Shown in pieces: positions 1 through 5,973 of a stretch of DNA of 6,575 bases. The position numbers were made by a program, and so were the translations under genes. The stretch's first letter is position 1. Each line of letters starts with the position of its first letter. The notes beneath the pieces were generated by a model, which saw only the letters and a list, made by a program, of their open reading frames with translations, was not told the origin of the DNA and did not search any database. Origin of the DNA: Bacilli bacterium (GTDB lineage: Bacteria > Bacillota_I > Bacilli_A > ML615J-28 > CAG-698); assembly GCA_028691905.1 (NCBI GenBank), contig JAQUYJ010000054.1:1-6575 (forward strand), written 5' to 3'.

Positions 1-301
1 CTCTGGTATATCCACCATTTCGTGATTGATATTTAGGAGCAATGGTTGAGAAAAGTTTTTGAATAGCAAATTCATTTTCATCCACTTTTTCAAAACGAAT
101 CAATTTAGCTGCCTGTCTTCTTGCTGCCAAATCGCCTTCTTTTCCTAAAGTAACCATTCTGTCGGCTAATCTCTGTAGTTCTTTTGCTTTATGTAATGTT
201 GTTTCAATCCGTTCATTGATAATTAAGTCGGTAACTAAGTCTCTGATCAAAGCTTTGCGTTGGGCAGTGTTACGACCTAGTTTACGGTATCCTAATGCCA
301 T
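1..301 (-). CDS. rplQ: 50S ribosomal protein L17 (bL17), 3' end cut off by the window edge
   Basis: bL17 is a large-subunit protein near the peptide exit tunnel. The first 100 residues are readable, from the ATG at 301-299 to the left edge. They begin MALGYRKLGRNTAQRKALIR and continue with the family's DLIINERIETT block (about 26-36), the DLAARRQAA block (about 57-65) and the NGGYTR segment at 95-100. Bacillota L17 is usually about 120 residues, so about 20 should lie outside the window. The start is supported by an AGAAGGAGG SD and by homology to the MGYRKLGR N-terminus; here an extra Ala-Leu replaces the shorter MGYRK form. It follows rpoA after 36 nt, its standard place as last gene of the alpha operon. 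Identification is very secure; only the 3' end is missing. Confidence 0.97.
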   Translation of the reverse strand, partial: MALGYRKLGRNTAQRKALIRDLVTDLIINERIETTLHKAKELQRLADRMVTLGKEGDLAARRQAAKLIRFEKVDENEFAIQKLFSTIAPKYQSRNGGYTR

Positions 302-337
302 TTTTAAGGTTCCTCCTTCTTGTGCTAATTATAAAGA

Positions 338-1447
338 TCAGATATCTTCTTCTTCATCGGACGGTTCCATTTCAAGAATATCCTTTGATTCAAAAAGCAG
401 ATCATCATCTTCTTCTTCATCTTCATCCAATCCCAGAAAATCTGTATCATAGGTTTGTTTTAAATGAAGCCCTATTTCCCGTAATTTCTGGACTACTTCT
501 TTCAGTGATTTTCTTCCTAAATTACGAACTCGCATCATTTCTTCTTCCGTTTTTTGGGTTAATTCCCCAACTGTATTGATTCCTGCTCGTTTCAAACAAT
601 TATAAGAACGTACCGATAAATCCAATTCTTCAATTTTCTTTTCCAGTTTCTTGTTAACTGTTTTTTCTTCCGGTTCATACATGTAGTTTTGTTCTACTAC
701 TACTTTATTGAATAAAGCCAAAACATTAAAGTGATCAATCAAGAATTTGGAAGCCAAACTGATTGCATCAACCGGTGTAATGCTGTTATTCGTCCAAACT
801 TCGATCTGAAGCTTGTCGTAATCGACATTTTCACCGACACGGGTTTTTTCCACATCGTATTTACACTTTACAATCGGAGTAAAGATGGAGTCAATCGCAA
901 TTCTGCTCACGATTAAGTTGCCATAACGGTCTTTGGAAAATGCTTTGTTTTCTTCTGCACTGACATACCCAATCCCACGGCGGGCATAAAAACGGGCTTT
1001 CAGTTTTCCCCCTTCAGCAAGGGTTGCAATTACTTGGTCAGCATTGATAATTTTCACTTCGCTTGAATGAATCAAATCACCGGCAGTGATAACTTTTGGT
1101 CCTTCTGCAATAATAGACAATTCATATAAATCGGTATTTTCCTGGGGCATGACTTTAAATAATTCTGTTTCATCAACCGATAATACGACACTCTTTAAAT
1201 TTAGTACAATTTCCGTAACGTCTTCAATAACGCCAGGAATGGCCATAAATTCATGTTCTACACCTTCTATTTCCATTGCAACAAAAGCAACTCCAGGCAT
1301 AGAAGACAACAATACTCTTCTCAGAGCATTTCCTAAAGTGATTCCATATCCTCTTTCTAAGGGAGTGACGGAGAAACGACCATAGGTTTCTTCATCATTT
1401 ACTTCATCAATAATAGTTTGAGGTTTAATGAATTCAAATTTTCTCAT
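338..1447 (-). CDS. rpoA: DNA-directed RNA polymerase subunit alpha with acidic C-terminal tail
   Basis: The alpha dimer scaffolds assembly of beta and beta' and contacts UP elements and activators. The 369-residue product has the N-terminal assembly domain (about 1-230, with the dimerisation motif LGNALRRVLLSS at 38-49), a charged linker (about 255-272) and the C-terminal helix-hairpin-helix domain (about 273-330). The DNA-contacting residues of E. coli alphaCTD (R265, N268, C269, K271, G296, K298, S299, E302) match R280, N283, C284, K286, G311, K313, S314 and E317. Alpha is usually about 312-330 residues. The excess here is a tail at 334-369 with 20 Asp/Glu in 36 positions, including an unbroken acidic run at 341-349 and another at 364-368. 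The ATG at 1447 has an AAAGGAGG SD six bases upstream. The stop is TGA. It lies 23 nt after rpsK. Identity is certain; the tail's function is unknown to me. Confidence 0.99.
   Translation of the reverse strand: MRKFEFIKPQTIIDEVNDEETYGRFSVTPLERGYGITLGNALRRVLLSSMPGVAFVAMEIEGVEHEFMAIPGVIEDVTEIVLNLKSVVLSVDETELFKVMPQENTDLYELSIIAEGPKVITAGDLIHSSEVKIINADQVIATLAEGGKLKARFYARRGIGYVSAEENKAFSKDRYGNLIVSRIAIDSIFTPIVKCKYDVEKTRVGENVDYDKLQIEVWTNNSITPVDAISLASKFLIDHFNVLALFNKVVVEQNYMYEPEEKTVNKKLEKKIEELDLSVRSYNCLKRAGINTVGELTQKTEEEMMRVRNLGRKSLKEVVQKLREIGLHLKQTYDTDFLGLDEDEEEDDDLLFESKDILEMEPSDEEEDI
401..427 (-). repeat. GAT/GAA-rich repetitive tract encoding the acidic run of RpoA
   Basis: Nine consecutive GAN codons encode residues 341-349 (DEDEEEDDD). 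The surrounding tail coding DNA (341-448) is similarly purine-rich and imperfectly trinucleotide-repetitive. Such tracts can change length by replication slippage in steps of three bases. Confidence 0.7.
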
Positions 1448-1470
1448 TTGAGCCCTCCTTTATTTTATTT

Positions 1471-1854
1471 TTATCCACGAGGTCTTTTCGGTGGACGACA
1501 ACCATTATGAGGGACAGGAGTCACATCACGGATTGATGTAATTTCAAGTCCAGCAACTTGCAAGGAACGAATAGCCGCTTCCCGACCAGGTCCTGGTCCT
1601 TTTACGGATACTTCAACTTTCATCATACCACTGTCGATTGCTGCTTTTGCACATGCTTCGCTTGCCATTTGGGCAGCAAAGGGAGTAGATTTTTTACTTC
1701 CTTTGAATCCCAATGCACCAGCACTGGACCAAGCAACTGCATTACCGGCAGTATCGGTAATAGTAACTATTGTATTATTAAATGTAGAATGAATATGGGC
1801 AACGCCACTCGGTATATTCTTTCTGACTTTACGTTTACGAACTTTACCAGCCAT
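1471..1854 (-). CDS. rpsK: 30S ribosomal protein S11 (uS11)
   Basis: uS11 sits on the 30S platform, next to the E-site mRNA path and rRNA helices including h23/h24. The 127-residue product has the expected length (B. subtilis about 129-131). It has a basic N-terminus (KVRKRKVRK, 4-12), the HIHSTFNNTIVTITD block (20-34), the KGPGPGREAAIRSL loop (85-98) and the C-terminal DVTPVPHNGCRPPKRPRG (110-127). The Asn-Gly pair at 117-118 corresponds to the site found as isoaspartate in E. coli S11; whether it is modified here cannot be seen. An AAGGAGG SD lies nine bases before the ATG. It lies 18 nt after rpsM and 23 nt before rpoA. In E. coli rpsD (S4) lies between rpsK and rpoA; it is absent here, as in Bacillota. 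Confidence 0.99.
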   Translation of the reverse strand: MAGKVRKRKVRKNIPSGVAHIHSTFNNTIVTITDTAGNAVAWSSAGALGFKGSKKSTPFAAQMASEACAKAAIDSGMMKVEVSVKGPGPGREAAIRSLQVAGLEITSIRDVTPVPHNGCRPPKRPRG

Positions 1855-1872
1855 TGATATTTGCCTCCTTCA

Positions 1873-2238
1873 TTATTTCTTCTTGTTTGCTACTGTTTTG
1901 GAAGGTCCTTTTCGAGTACGAGCATTACATCTTGTATTTTGACCCCTTACAGGCAACCCACGACGATGGCGAATACCACGGTAGCATCCAATTTCCATTA
2001 ATCGTTTAATATTCATTGCGATTTCACGACGTAAATCACCTTCCACTTTATATGCGGCAACTTCACGACGGATGTTTGTTAATTCTTGTTCTGTTAAGTC
2101 CTTGACGCGTTTGTTTTCGTCAACTTCTGCTTTTTTTAATATTTCGATAGCACTAGATTTTCCAACGCCATAAATGTAGGTAAGAGAAATTACCACACGC
2201 TTGTCACGGGGAATATCTACACCAGATATACGTGCCAT
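1873..2238 (-). CDS. rpsM: 30S ribosomal protein S13 (uS13)
   Basis: uS13 lies in the 30S head, forms inter-subunit bridges with the 50S, and reaches the P-site tRNA through its C-terminal tail. The 121-residue product matches the family length. It begins MARISGVDIPRDKRVVISLT, followed by YIYGVGKSSA (21-30, the helix-turn region), the RREVAAYKVEGDLRREI stretch (57-73) and the family signature RGLPVRGQNTRCNARTRKG (93-111), and ends in a lysine-rich tail. An AGGAGG SD lies seven bases before the ATG. It starts 15 nt after the rpmJ stop. That gap is too short for a leader like the S4-binding pseudoknot upstream of rpsM in E. coli, so that autoregulatory site is probably not used here (inference). 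Confidence 0.99.
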   Translation of the reverse strand: MARISGVDIPRDKRVVISLTYIYGVGKSSAIEILKKAEVDENKRVKDLTEQELTNIRREVAAYKVEGDLRREIAMNIKRLMEIGCYRGIRHRRGLPVRGQNTRCNARTRKGPSKTVANKKK

Positions 2239-2253
2239 TGTTGCACCTCCTAA

Positions 2254-2367
2254 TTATCCTTGTTTTTGTTTGTGTTTGGGATTCTTGCAAATCACCATCA
2301 CAACACCTTTACGCTTTATAATTTTACATTGATCACAAATTGGTTTAACCGATGGTCTAACCTTCAT
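2254..2367 (-). CDS. rpmJ: 50S ribosomal protein L36 (bL36), zinc-binding form
   Basis: This 37-residue gene begins MKVRPSVKPICDQCK and ends NPKHKQKQG, then TAA. It is the standard length for bL36, which contacts 23S rRNA near the L7/L12 stalk base. Residues C11, C14, C27 and H32 form the C-x2-C-x12-C-x4-H zinc ribbon, so this is the zinc-binding (C+) form rather than a zinc-independent paralogue. An AAGGAGG SD lies nine bases before the ATG. The 44-nt gap from infA is the largest in the window and contains an inverted repeat directly upstream of this SD. rpsM follows after 15 nt. Position between infA and rpsM is the conserved one in Bacillota. Confidence 0.98.
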   Translation of the reverse strand: MKVRPSVKPICDQCKIIKRKGVVMVICKNPKHKQKQG

Positions 2368-2382
2368 TATTCTTTTCCTCCT

Positions 2383-2405
2383 TTTTCGAATGCTTTCTTC
2401 GAAAA
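2383..2405 (-). promoter_or_regulatory. Inverted repeat directly upstream of the rpmJ ribosome binding site
   Basis: A perfect 8-base inverted repeat (TTTTCGAA / TTCGAAAA) encloses a 7-base loop in the infA-rpmJ gap. The SD-proximal arm touches the first A of the rpmJ AAGGAGG. It lacks a following T-run on the minus strand, so it does not look like an intrinsic terminator. The stem has only two G-C pairs per arm and may be weak in RNA. A role in mRNA processing or rpmJ translation is possible but unproven. Confidence 0.45.
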
Positions 2406-2411
2406 TAATAC

Positions 2412-2431
2412 TTACTTAAATCGATAAGTAA
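2412..2431 (-). repeat. Small inverted repeat over the 3' end of infA
   Basis: Perfect 7-base arms (TTACTTA / TAAGTAA) flank a 6-base loop and include the infA TAA stop. The stem is AT-rich with one G-C pair, so it may be fortuitous: the bases encode the conserved Tyr-Arg-Phe-Lys end of IF-1. It is notable mainly because a second inverted repeat follows six bases downstream. Confidence 0.35.
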
Positions 2432-2630
2432 TACGGCCACGTGTTAAATCGTATGGTGACAATTCAACAGTTACTCTATCACCTGGTAAAATGGTTATGA
2501 AATTCATACGGATTTTACCAGAAACGTGGGCCAAGATTTGATGCCCGTTCTCCAACACTACTTTAAAAACCGCATTGGGCAGCGCATCTGTAACTGTACC
2601 TTTTAATTCAATAACATCACTTTTGGACAT
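2412..2630 (-). CDS. infA: Translation initiation factor IF-1
   Basis: IF-1 binds the 30S A site and cooperates with IF-2 and IF-3 during initiation. From the ATG at 2630 the product is 72 residues, the usual family length. It starts MSKSDVIELKGTV and ends RGRITYRFK. It is a single S1-type OB fold, with the conserved LPNAVFKVVLENGH (17-30), LAHVSGKIR (33-41) and LPGDRVTVELSPYDL (48-62) blocks. An in-frame ATG at 2636 would add Met-Gln, but the SD AAGGAGG is only two bases from it and eight from the ATG at 2630. I therefore prefer 2630, which also matches the family N-terminus. The first 14 nt overlap the 3' end of map, suggesting coupled translation. No small KOW-domain gene lies between map and infA, unlike my recollection of B. 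subtilis (ybzG). Confidence 0.98.
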   Translation of the reverse strand: MSKSDVIELKGTVTDALPNAVFKVVLENGHQILAHVSGKIRMNFITILPGDRVTVELSPYDLTRGRITYRFK

Positions 2631-3390
2631 CTGCATCTCCTCCTTCTTTCGTCAATATCTCGTATCCATTTGCTTGAATAACAATCGTATGTTCAAAATG
2701 GGCACTGTCTTTTTTGTCTTGGGTAATGGTTGTCCAGTTATCCAACAAGACTTTCACTTTACTTGTTCCGATATTCACCATTGGTTCAATGGCAAGTGTC
2801 ATCCCCTCTTTTAATCGGGGACCGTGACCTGCCGGGCCAAAATTGGGAATGGATGGATCTTCGTGAAGATTTTTTCCTACACCATGCCCAGTGAAATCCT
2901 GAACAACCTGAAATCCAAATTGTTTTACATATGCTTCAATTGCATGAGATATGTCAGATAAACGATTATTCGGTTTTGCATATTGTAAACCTTGGTAAAG
3001 AGCATCTCTTGTAACATCAATTAATTGCTGACGCTCTTTGCTAATATTTCCTACACCGTGAGTCATTGCGCTATCACCATGGTACCCTTTGTATTCAGCA
3101 CCGATATCGATAGCAATAATATCACCATTTTTTAATATCATTTTTTTACTGGGAATGCCATGTATCACCACATGGTTGACAGAAGCACAGATGGATCCGG
3201 GAAATCCGTTATATCCTTTAAAGGACGGAACAGCTCCCTGGCTTCTAATGACTTCTTCTGCAATTTGATCAAGTTCGTGCGTTGAAATTCCTTCGCGGAT
3301 TGCATCTTTTACTGCGCGATGAGCCATCGCTACAATTCGTCCTGCTTCACGCATGATTTCAATTTCCCGACTACTTTTTATGATGATCAT
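2617..3390 (-). CDS. map: Type I methionine aminopeptidase
   Basis: MetAP removes the initiator Met from new proteins after deformylation, acting at the ribosome exit. The 257-residue product is the short bacterial (type Ia) form without an N-terminal extension. The five metal ligands are present: D95 (IIAIDIG), D106 (YHGDSA), H169 (TGHGVG), E202 (AIEPM) and E233 (HFEHT). The catalytic-pocket histidines are H77 (VIHGIP) and H176 (LHEDP). The start MIIIKSSREIEIMREAGRIV matches the family, with an AGGAGG SD five bases upstream inside the end of adk, which it overlaps by 20 nt. The C-terminus runs about ten residues past the usual end as TKEGGDADVQK, and these codons contain the infA SD and start region. 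The stop is TGA, supporting the standard genetic code. Confidence 0.98.
   Translation of the reverse strand: MIIIKSSREIEIMREAGRIVAMAHRAVKDAIREGISTHELDQIAEEVIRSQGAVPSFKGYNGFPGSICASVNHVVIHGIPSKKMILKNGDIIAIDIGAEYKGYHGDSAMTHGVGNISKERQQLIDVTRDALYQGLQYAKPNNRLSDISHAIEAYVKQFGFQVVQDFTGHGVGKNLHEDPSIPNFGPAGHGPRLKEGMTLAIEPMVNIGTSKVKVLLDNWTTITQDKKDSAHFEHTIVIQANGYEILTKEGGDADVQK
2639..2645 (-). promoter_or_regulatory. infA ribosome binding site inside the map coding region; decides the infA start
   Basis: The minus strand reads AAGGAGG here, encoding part of Lys-Glu-Gly-Gly near the end of Map. It is eight bases from the ATG at 2630 but only two from the in-frame ATG at 2636, so it favours 2630. The nested position implies the site is read through by ribosomes translating map. 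Confidence 0.85.
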
Positions 3391-4036
3391 TGATTCCTCC
3401 TAGAATTTGAACAACTGCCTGAAAACTGGTTTGAATGTCGCATGAACCGTCTACGGTTTTTATCAAATCTTTTTTAGCATAGTATTCCATCAAGGGATAA
3501 GTATTTTCCCGATAAATCCGCAAACGAAGACGGATGGTTTCTTCTGTATCGTCTTTTCGCATAACGAGTTTTCCACCGCATACATCACAGATTCCTGCTA
3601 CCTGCGAGGGAATTGATTCAACATGATAGGTAGCCCCGCAGTTACTGCAGACACGACGACCCAAAATCCTTTTTACCAAGGCTTCTTCATCCATTTCCAG
3701 GTTTAAGACCGCATCCAACTGCAGCCGGCATTTTTCCAGTAAACGATCCAGAAAGACTGCTTGAGGAAGGGTTCGTGGAAATCCATCCAAAAGAAATCCA
3801 TGATGGCAATCTTTTTCTGTTATGCGGTTTTTTACTATTTCTATCGTGATGTCATCGGGGACAAGTTCACCATGATCAATATATTTTTTTGCTTCTACGC
3901 CTAGAGCAGAACCTGTCTGAATGGCAGCACGAAACATCTCCCCTGTGGAAATATGGGGGATTTGATACGCTTGTTTAATTAATGTTGCTTGGGTTCCTTT
4001 GCCTGATCCAGGGGGTCCCATAATTAATAAACGCAT
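3371..4036 (-). CDS. adk: Adenylate kinase, zinc-containing long form
   Basis: Adk catalyses ATP + AMP = 2 ADP and sets cytoplasmic adenylate balance. The 221-residue product has the P-loop GPPGSGKGT (7-15), the AMP-binding segment including STGEMFR (30-36), the DGFPRT motif (84-89) and the LID domain. The LID begins around GRRVC and carries four cysteines, C130, C133, C150 and C153, as C-x2-C...C-x2-C. This is the zinc-binding LID common in Gram-positive bacteria. The DDTEETIRLRL segment (162-172) supplies conserved substrate-contacting residues. Length is slightly above the usual 214-217, because the C-terminus (ILGGINDHHKK) extends into the map start region; its Leu-Gly-Gly codons form the map SD. 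Its own SD, AAGGAGG, overlaps the secY stop codon. The placement secY-adk-map is standard in Bacillota. Confidence 0.99.
   Translation of the reverse strand: MRLLIMGPPGSGKGTQATLIKQAYQIPHISTGEMFRAAIQTGSALGVEAKKYIDHGELVPDDITIEIVKNRITEKDCHHGFLLDGFPRTLPQAVFLDRLLEKCRLQLDAVLNLEMDEEALVKRILGRRVCSNCGATYHVESIPSQVAGICDVCGGKLVMRKDDTEETIRLRLRIYRENTYPLMEYYAKKDLIKTVDGSCDIQTSFQAVVQILGGINDHHKK
3396..3401 (-). promoter_or_regulatory. map ribosome binding site inside the adk coding region
   Basis: AGGAGG on the minus strand is five bases from the map ATG and is formed by the Leu-Gly-Gly codons near the end of adk. It supports the map start at 3390 and translational coupling of adk and map. Confidence 0.85.
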
Positions 4037-4046
4037 AAATCCCTCC

Positions 4047-5333
4047 TTACTTCATAAATCCACGATATTGTTTGTCTTGCAATTGTGTTTTTAATTGTTT
4101 GGTTGTTTCAACAGCAACACCGACAACGATGATCAAACTTGTACCACCGACCTGAACGGCATTTGATAAACCGAAAATTTTAGTTAAAATAATAGGCAAT
4201 GCAGCTACTATTGCTAGATAAGTTGCTCCGACCATTGTTATCTTGAATAAAACACGGGATAAATAAGATGCTGTTTCTTCTCCCGGACGAACACCAGGAA
4301 TATATGCATTGTTTTTTTGTAAGTTTTCTGCCATTTTTTCCGGATTCATTTGTAGGAATGAATAGAAAAATGAAAAGATAAAAATTAATATAATATAGAC
4401 GATAAATCCAATTGTTTGGGTTTGATTGAATATTTCATTCAGCCAATAACCCCACCCGCTTGTTGTTGATAAATTCAATACCTGAATAATCATCATCGGT
4501 AAGCTCATTAAGGTCGCTGCGAAAATGACAGGAATAACAGATGCGGAATTTAATTTAATTGGTATGTTGGATTCACTTTTTCCTCTGAATGTTGCAGCAG
4601 CAGGACGATTGGCATATTGAATCGGAATCTTTCTTTGTGCTGCTTCCATGAAGACGATACCAACAATAATGAGAATTAAGAATAAAATGATAATGAAGAA
4701 ATAAGTAATTCCTGTTGCTGATCCGTCATTGGTAATAAACTGACTCCACAGACTGACAAACATCGCTGGAAAAGAAGCAAGAATACCGGCAACGATTAAC
4801 ATGGAGGTTCCATTTCCGATTCCGCGGGCAGTGATTTTTTCTGCCAGCCACATCGCAAATGCGGTACCGGCTGTTGCAACAATTGCCAGATAGACATAGG
4901 TCAATGCGCTTTTTCCACCAAGGAAAATATCAGCATAGGTTTCACCCAATCCAACCGTTAAGGTTAATGATTGAACGAATGCCAGGGCAAGAGCAATATA
5001 TTTGGTTAATTGATTGATCTTTTGTTTACCGCTTTCGCCTTCTTCCGACCATTCTTTCAAGGTTGGAACGATATCCATCTGTAATAACTGGATAACGATT
5101 GATGCGGTAATATAGGGACTGATCCCTAAAGCTAAAATAGAAAAATTGCTGAGTGCTCCCCCGGTGAATACGTCTAAGAAACCAAACAGTTTGTCCCCGA
5201 CATCATATCCCTGGAATGCCTCAATACTGATATATGGCATTACAATATGTGCTCCGATTCGATAAACGAATAAGAACAGTGCCGTGAAGGCAATCATAAT
5301 CCATATTCTTTTTGCATTTTTCGATATAGCCAT
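4047..5333 (-). CDS. secY: Protein translocase subunit SecY
   Basis: SecY forms the membrane channel of the general secretion (Sec) pathway with SecE and SecG and is driven by SecA. The 428-residue protein (B. subtilis 431) shows ten hydrophobic segments, roughly at 11-32, 66-86, 112-130, 145-165, 175-197, 208-230, 264-286, 307-328, 364-385 and 394-411. The plug region is around 53-63 (LDVFTGGALS). Signature blocks are GISPYITASIVIQLL (70-84) and WLAEKITARGIGNGTSMLI (162-180). The large cytosolic loops include RKIPIQYANR (234-243) and the SecA/ribosome-contacting loop AYIPGVRPGEET (343-354), with R349 at the position of E. coli R357. It starts one base after the rplO stop, using an SD inside the rplO end, and ends 10 nt before adk. 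Nothing is missing. Confidence 0.99.
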   Translation of the reverse strand: MAISKNAKRIWIMIAFTALFLFVYRIGAHIVMPYISIEAFQGYDVGDKLFGFLDVFTGGALSNFSILALGISPYITASIVIQLLQMDIVPTLKEWSEEGESGKQKINQLTKYIALALAFVQSLTLTVGLGETYADIFLGGKSALTYVYLAIVATAGTAFAMWLAEKITARGIGNGTSMLIVAGILASFPAMFVSLWSQFITNDGSATGITYFFIIILFLILIIVGIVFMEAAQRKIPIQYANRPAAATFRGKSESNIPIKLNSASVIPVIFAATLMSLPMMIIQVLNLSTTSGWGYWLNEIFNQTQTIGFIVYIILIFIFSFFYSFLQMNPEKMAENLQKNNAYIPGVRPGEETASYLSRVLFKITMVGATYLAIVAALPIILTKIFGLSNAVQVGGTSLIIVVGVAVETTKQLKTQLQDKQYRGFMK

Positions 5334-5334
5334 T

Positions 5335-5775
5335 TTAAATCACCTCAGTGTTTCCACCAGCTTCAACAATTGCTTTTTCCGCTGACTTAGAAAATTTATT
5401 TGCTTTGACAGTTAAACTTACTTCCAGTTTTCCATCACCTAAAATCTTCAATCCATCATACTCTTTCTTAACTAGGCCTTGTTTTTTAAGCAAATCTACG
5501 GTTACTGTAGTTCCTGCTTTGAAGGCATTTAAATCCTGAACATTGACAACTGCAAATTCTTTGCGGTTGACATTGGTAAATCCTCGTTTTGGTAATCGTT
5601 TGAATAATGGAGTTTGACCACCTTCAAATCCAGGTCGTACACCACCACCACTGCGAGAATTTTGACCTTTGCTGCCTCGGGTTGCGGTTTTACCCATCCC
5701 CGAACCAGTTCCACGACCAACAATCTTTTTATGATGTCTAGCCCCTTCTACAGGTTTTAATTCGTGTAAATACAT
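5335..5775 (-). CDS. rplO: 50S ribosomal protein L15 (uL15)
   Basis: uL15 is a 23S rRNA-binding protein needed late in 50S assembly. The 146-residue product equals the B. subtilis length. The N-terminal half is a glycine- and arginine-rich extended arm (about 15-66), with GRGTGSGMGKTATRGSKGQN at 20-39 and GGGVRPGFEGGQTPLFKRLP at 43-62; it threads into rRNA. The C-terminal globular part holds the family signature KILGDGKLEVSLTVKANKFS (110-129). The second residue is Tyr where most relatives have Lys (MKLHEL). A GTAAGGAGG SD overlaps the rpmD stop codon and lies six bases before the ATG. Its last codons (Glu-Val-Ile) supply the secY SD. Confidence 0.99.
   Translation of the reverse strand: MYLHELKPVEGARHHKKIVGRGTGSGMGKTATRGSKGQNSRSGGGVRPGFEGGQTPLFKRLPKRGFTNVNRKEFAVVNVQDLNAFKAGTTVTVDLLKKQGLVKKEYDGLKILGDGKLEVSLTVKANKFSKSAEKAIVEAGGNTEVI
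5339..5346 (-). promoter_or_regulatory. secY ribosome binding site within the last codons of rplO
   Basis: The minus strand reads GAGGTGAT, complementary to the 16S 3' end in an offset register (AGGAGGTGAT consensus). It lies within the last codons of rplO; the rplO TAA follows, then one base, then the secY ATG. GAGG is nine bases from the start codon. The arrangement suggests termination-reinitiation coupling. Confidence 0.75.
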
Positions 5776-5786
5776 GTGGTACCTCC

Positions 5787-5969
5787 TTACTCTTTCACTT
5801 CAACTAAATGTTGAACAGTAGCGACCATACCCCGAACTGCTTCATTGTCTGGTTTTTCTACTTGTTGATTTCTTTTTGTTAATCCGAGTGCTTTTAAGGT
5901 CAGTGTTTGATTGGGTTTACGGCCATAAGGACTTTTTACTAGGGTGATTGTAATCATTTTTTCAGCCAT
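5787..5969 (-). CDS. rpmD: 50S ribosomal protein L30 (uL30)
   Basis: uL30 is a small 50S protein with a ferredoxin-like fold. The 60-residue product has the expected bacterial length. It begins MAEKMITITLVKSPYGRKPN, has the conserved LGLTKRNQQVEKPDNEAVRGM block (28-48), and ends VQHLVEVKE. The start at 5969 lies 4 nt after the rpsE stop. Unlike all other genes here it lacks a full SD: only GTAGGG, seven bases from the ATG, is present. A second Met at residue 5 has no better site, and the family N-terminus supports the first. Translation is probably helped by ribosomes finishing rpsE (inference). Confidence 0.98.
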   Translation of the reverse strand: MAEKMITITLVKSPYGRKPNQTLTLKALGLTKRNQQVEKPDNEAVRGMVATVQHLVEVKE

Positions 5970-5973
5970 AATG

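Noticed and set aside
306..318. A 4-base inverted repeat (AAGG/CCTT) that encloses the rplQ SD.
   Set aside because: A four-pair stem with a 5-base loop is too weak and too easily expected by chance to claim regulation.
338..340. TGA codons as possible Trp (Mycoplasma-type code).
   Set aside because: TGA falls exactly at the expected ends of rpoA and map, and the Trp codon examined in SecY is TGG, so the standard code is the better reading.
216..579. Plus-strand reading frames opposite the rpoA tail and rplQ start, one rich in serine.
   Set aside because: The serine run is the antisense of the GAT/GAA acidic codons of rpoA. There is no recognisable domain, and the frames overlap two certain genes on the other strand.
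2400..2440. A possible promoter with a TATTAT -10 upstream of rpmJ.
   Set aside because: At the correct spacing the -35 position has almost no match to TTGACA, and AT-rich hexamers are common here.
5529..5723. A 64-residue minus-strand reading frame inside rplO.
   Set aside because: It is an alternative-frame shadow of the conserved uL15 gene, has no family resemblance, and is fully contained in it.
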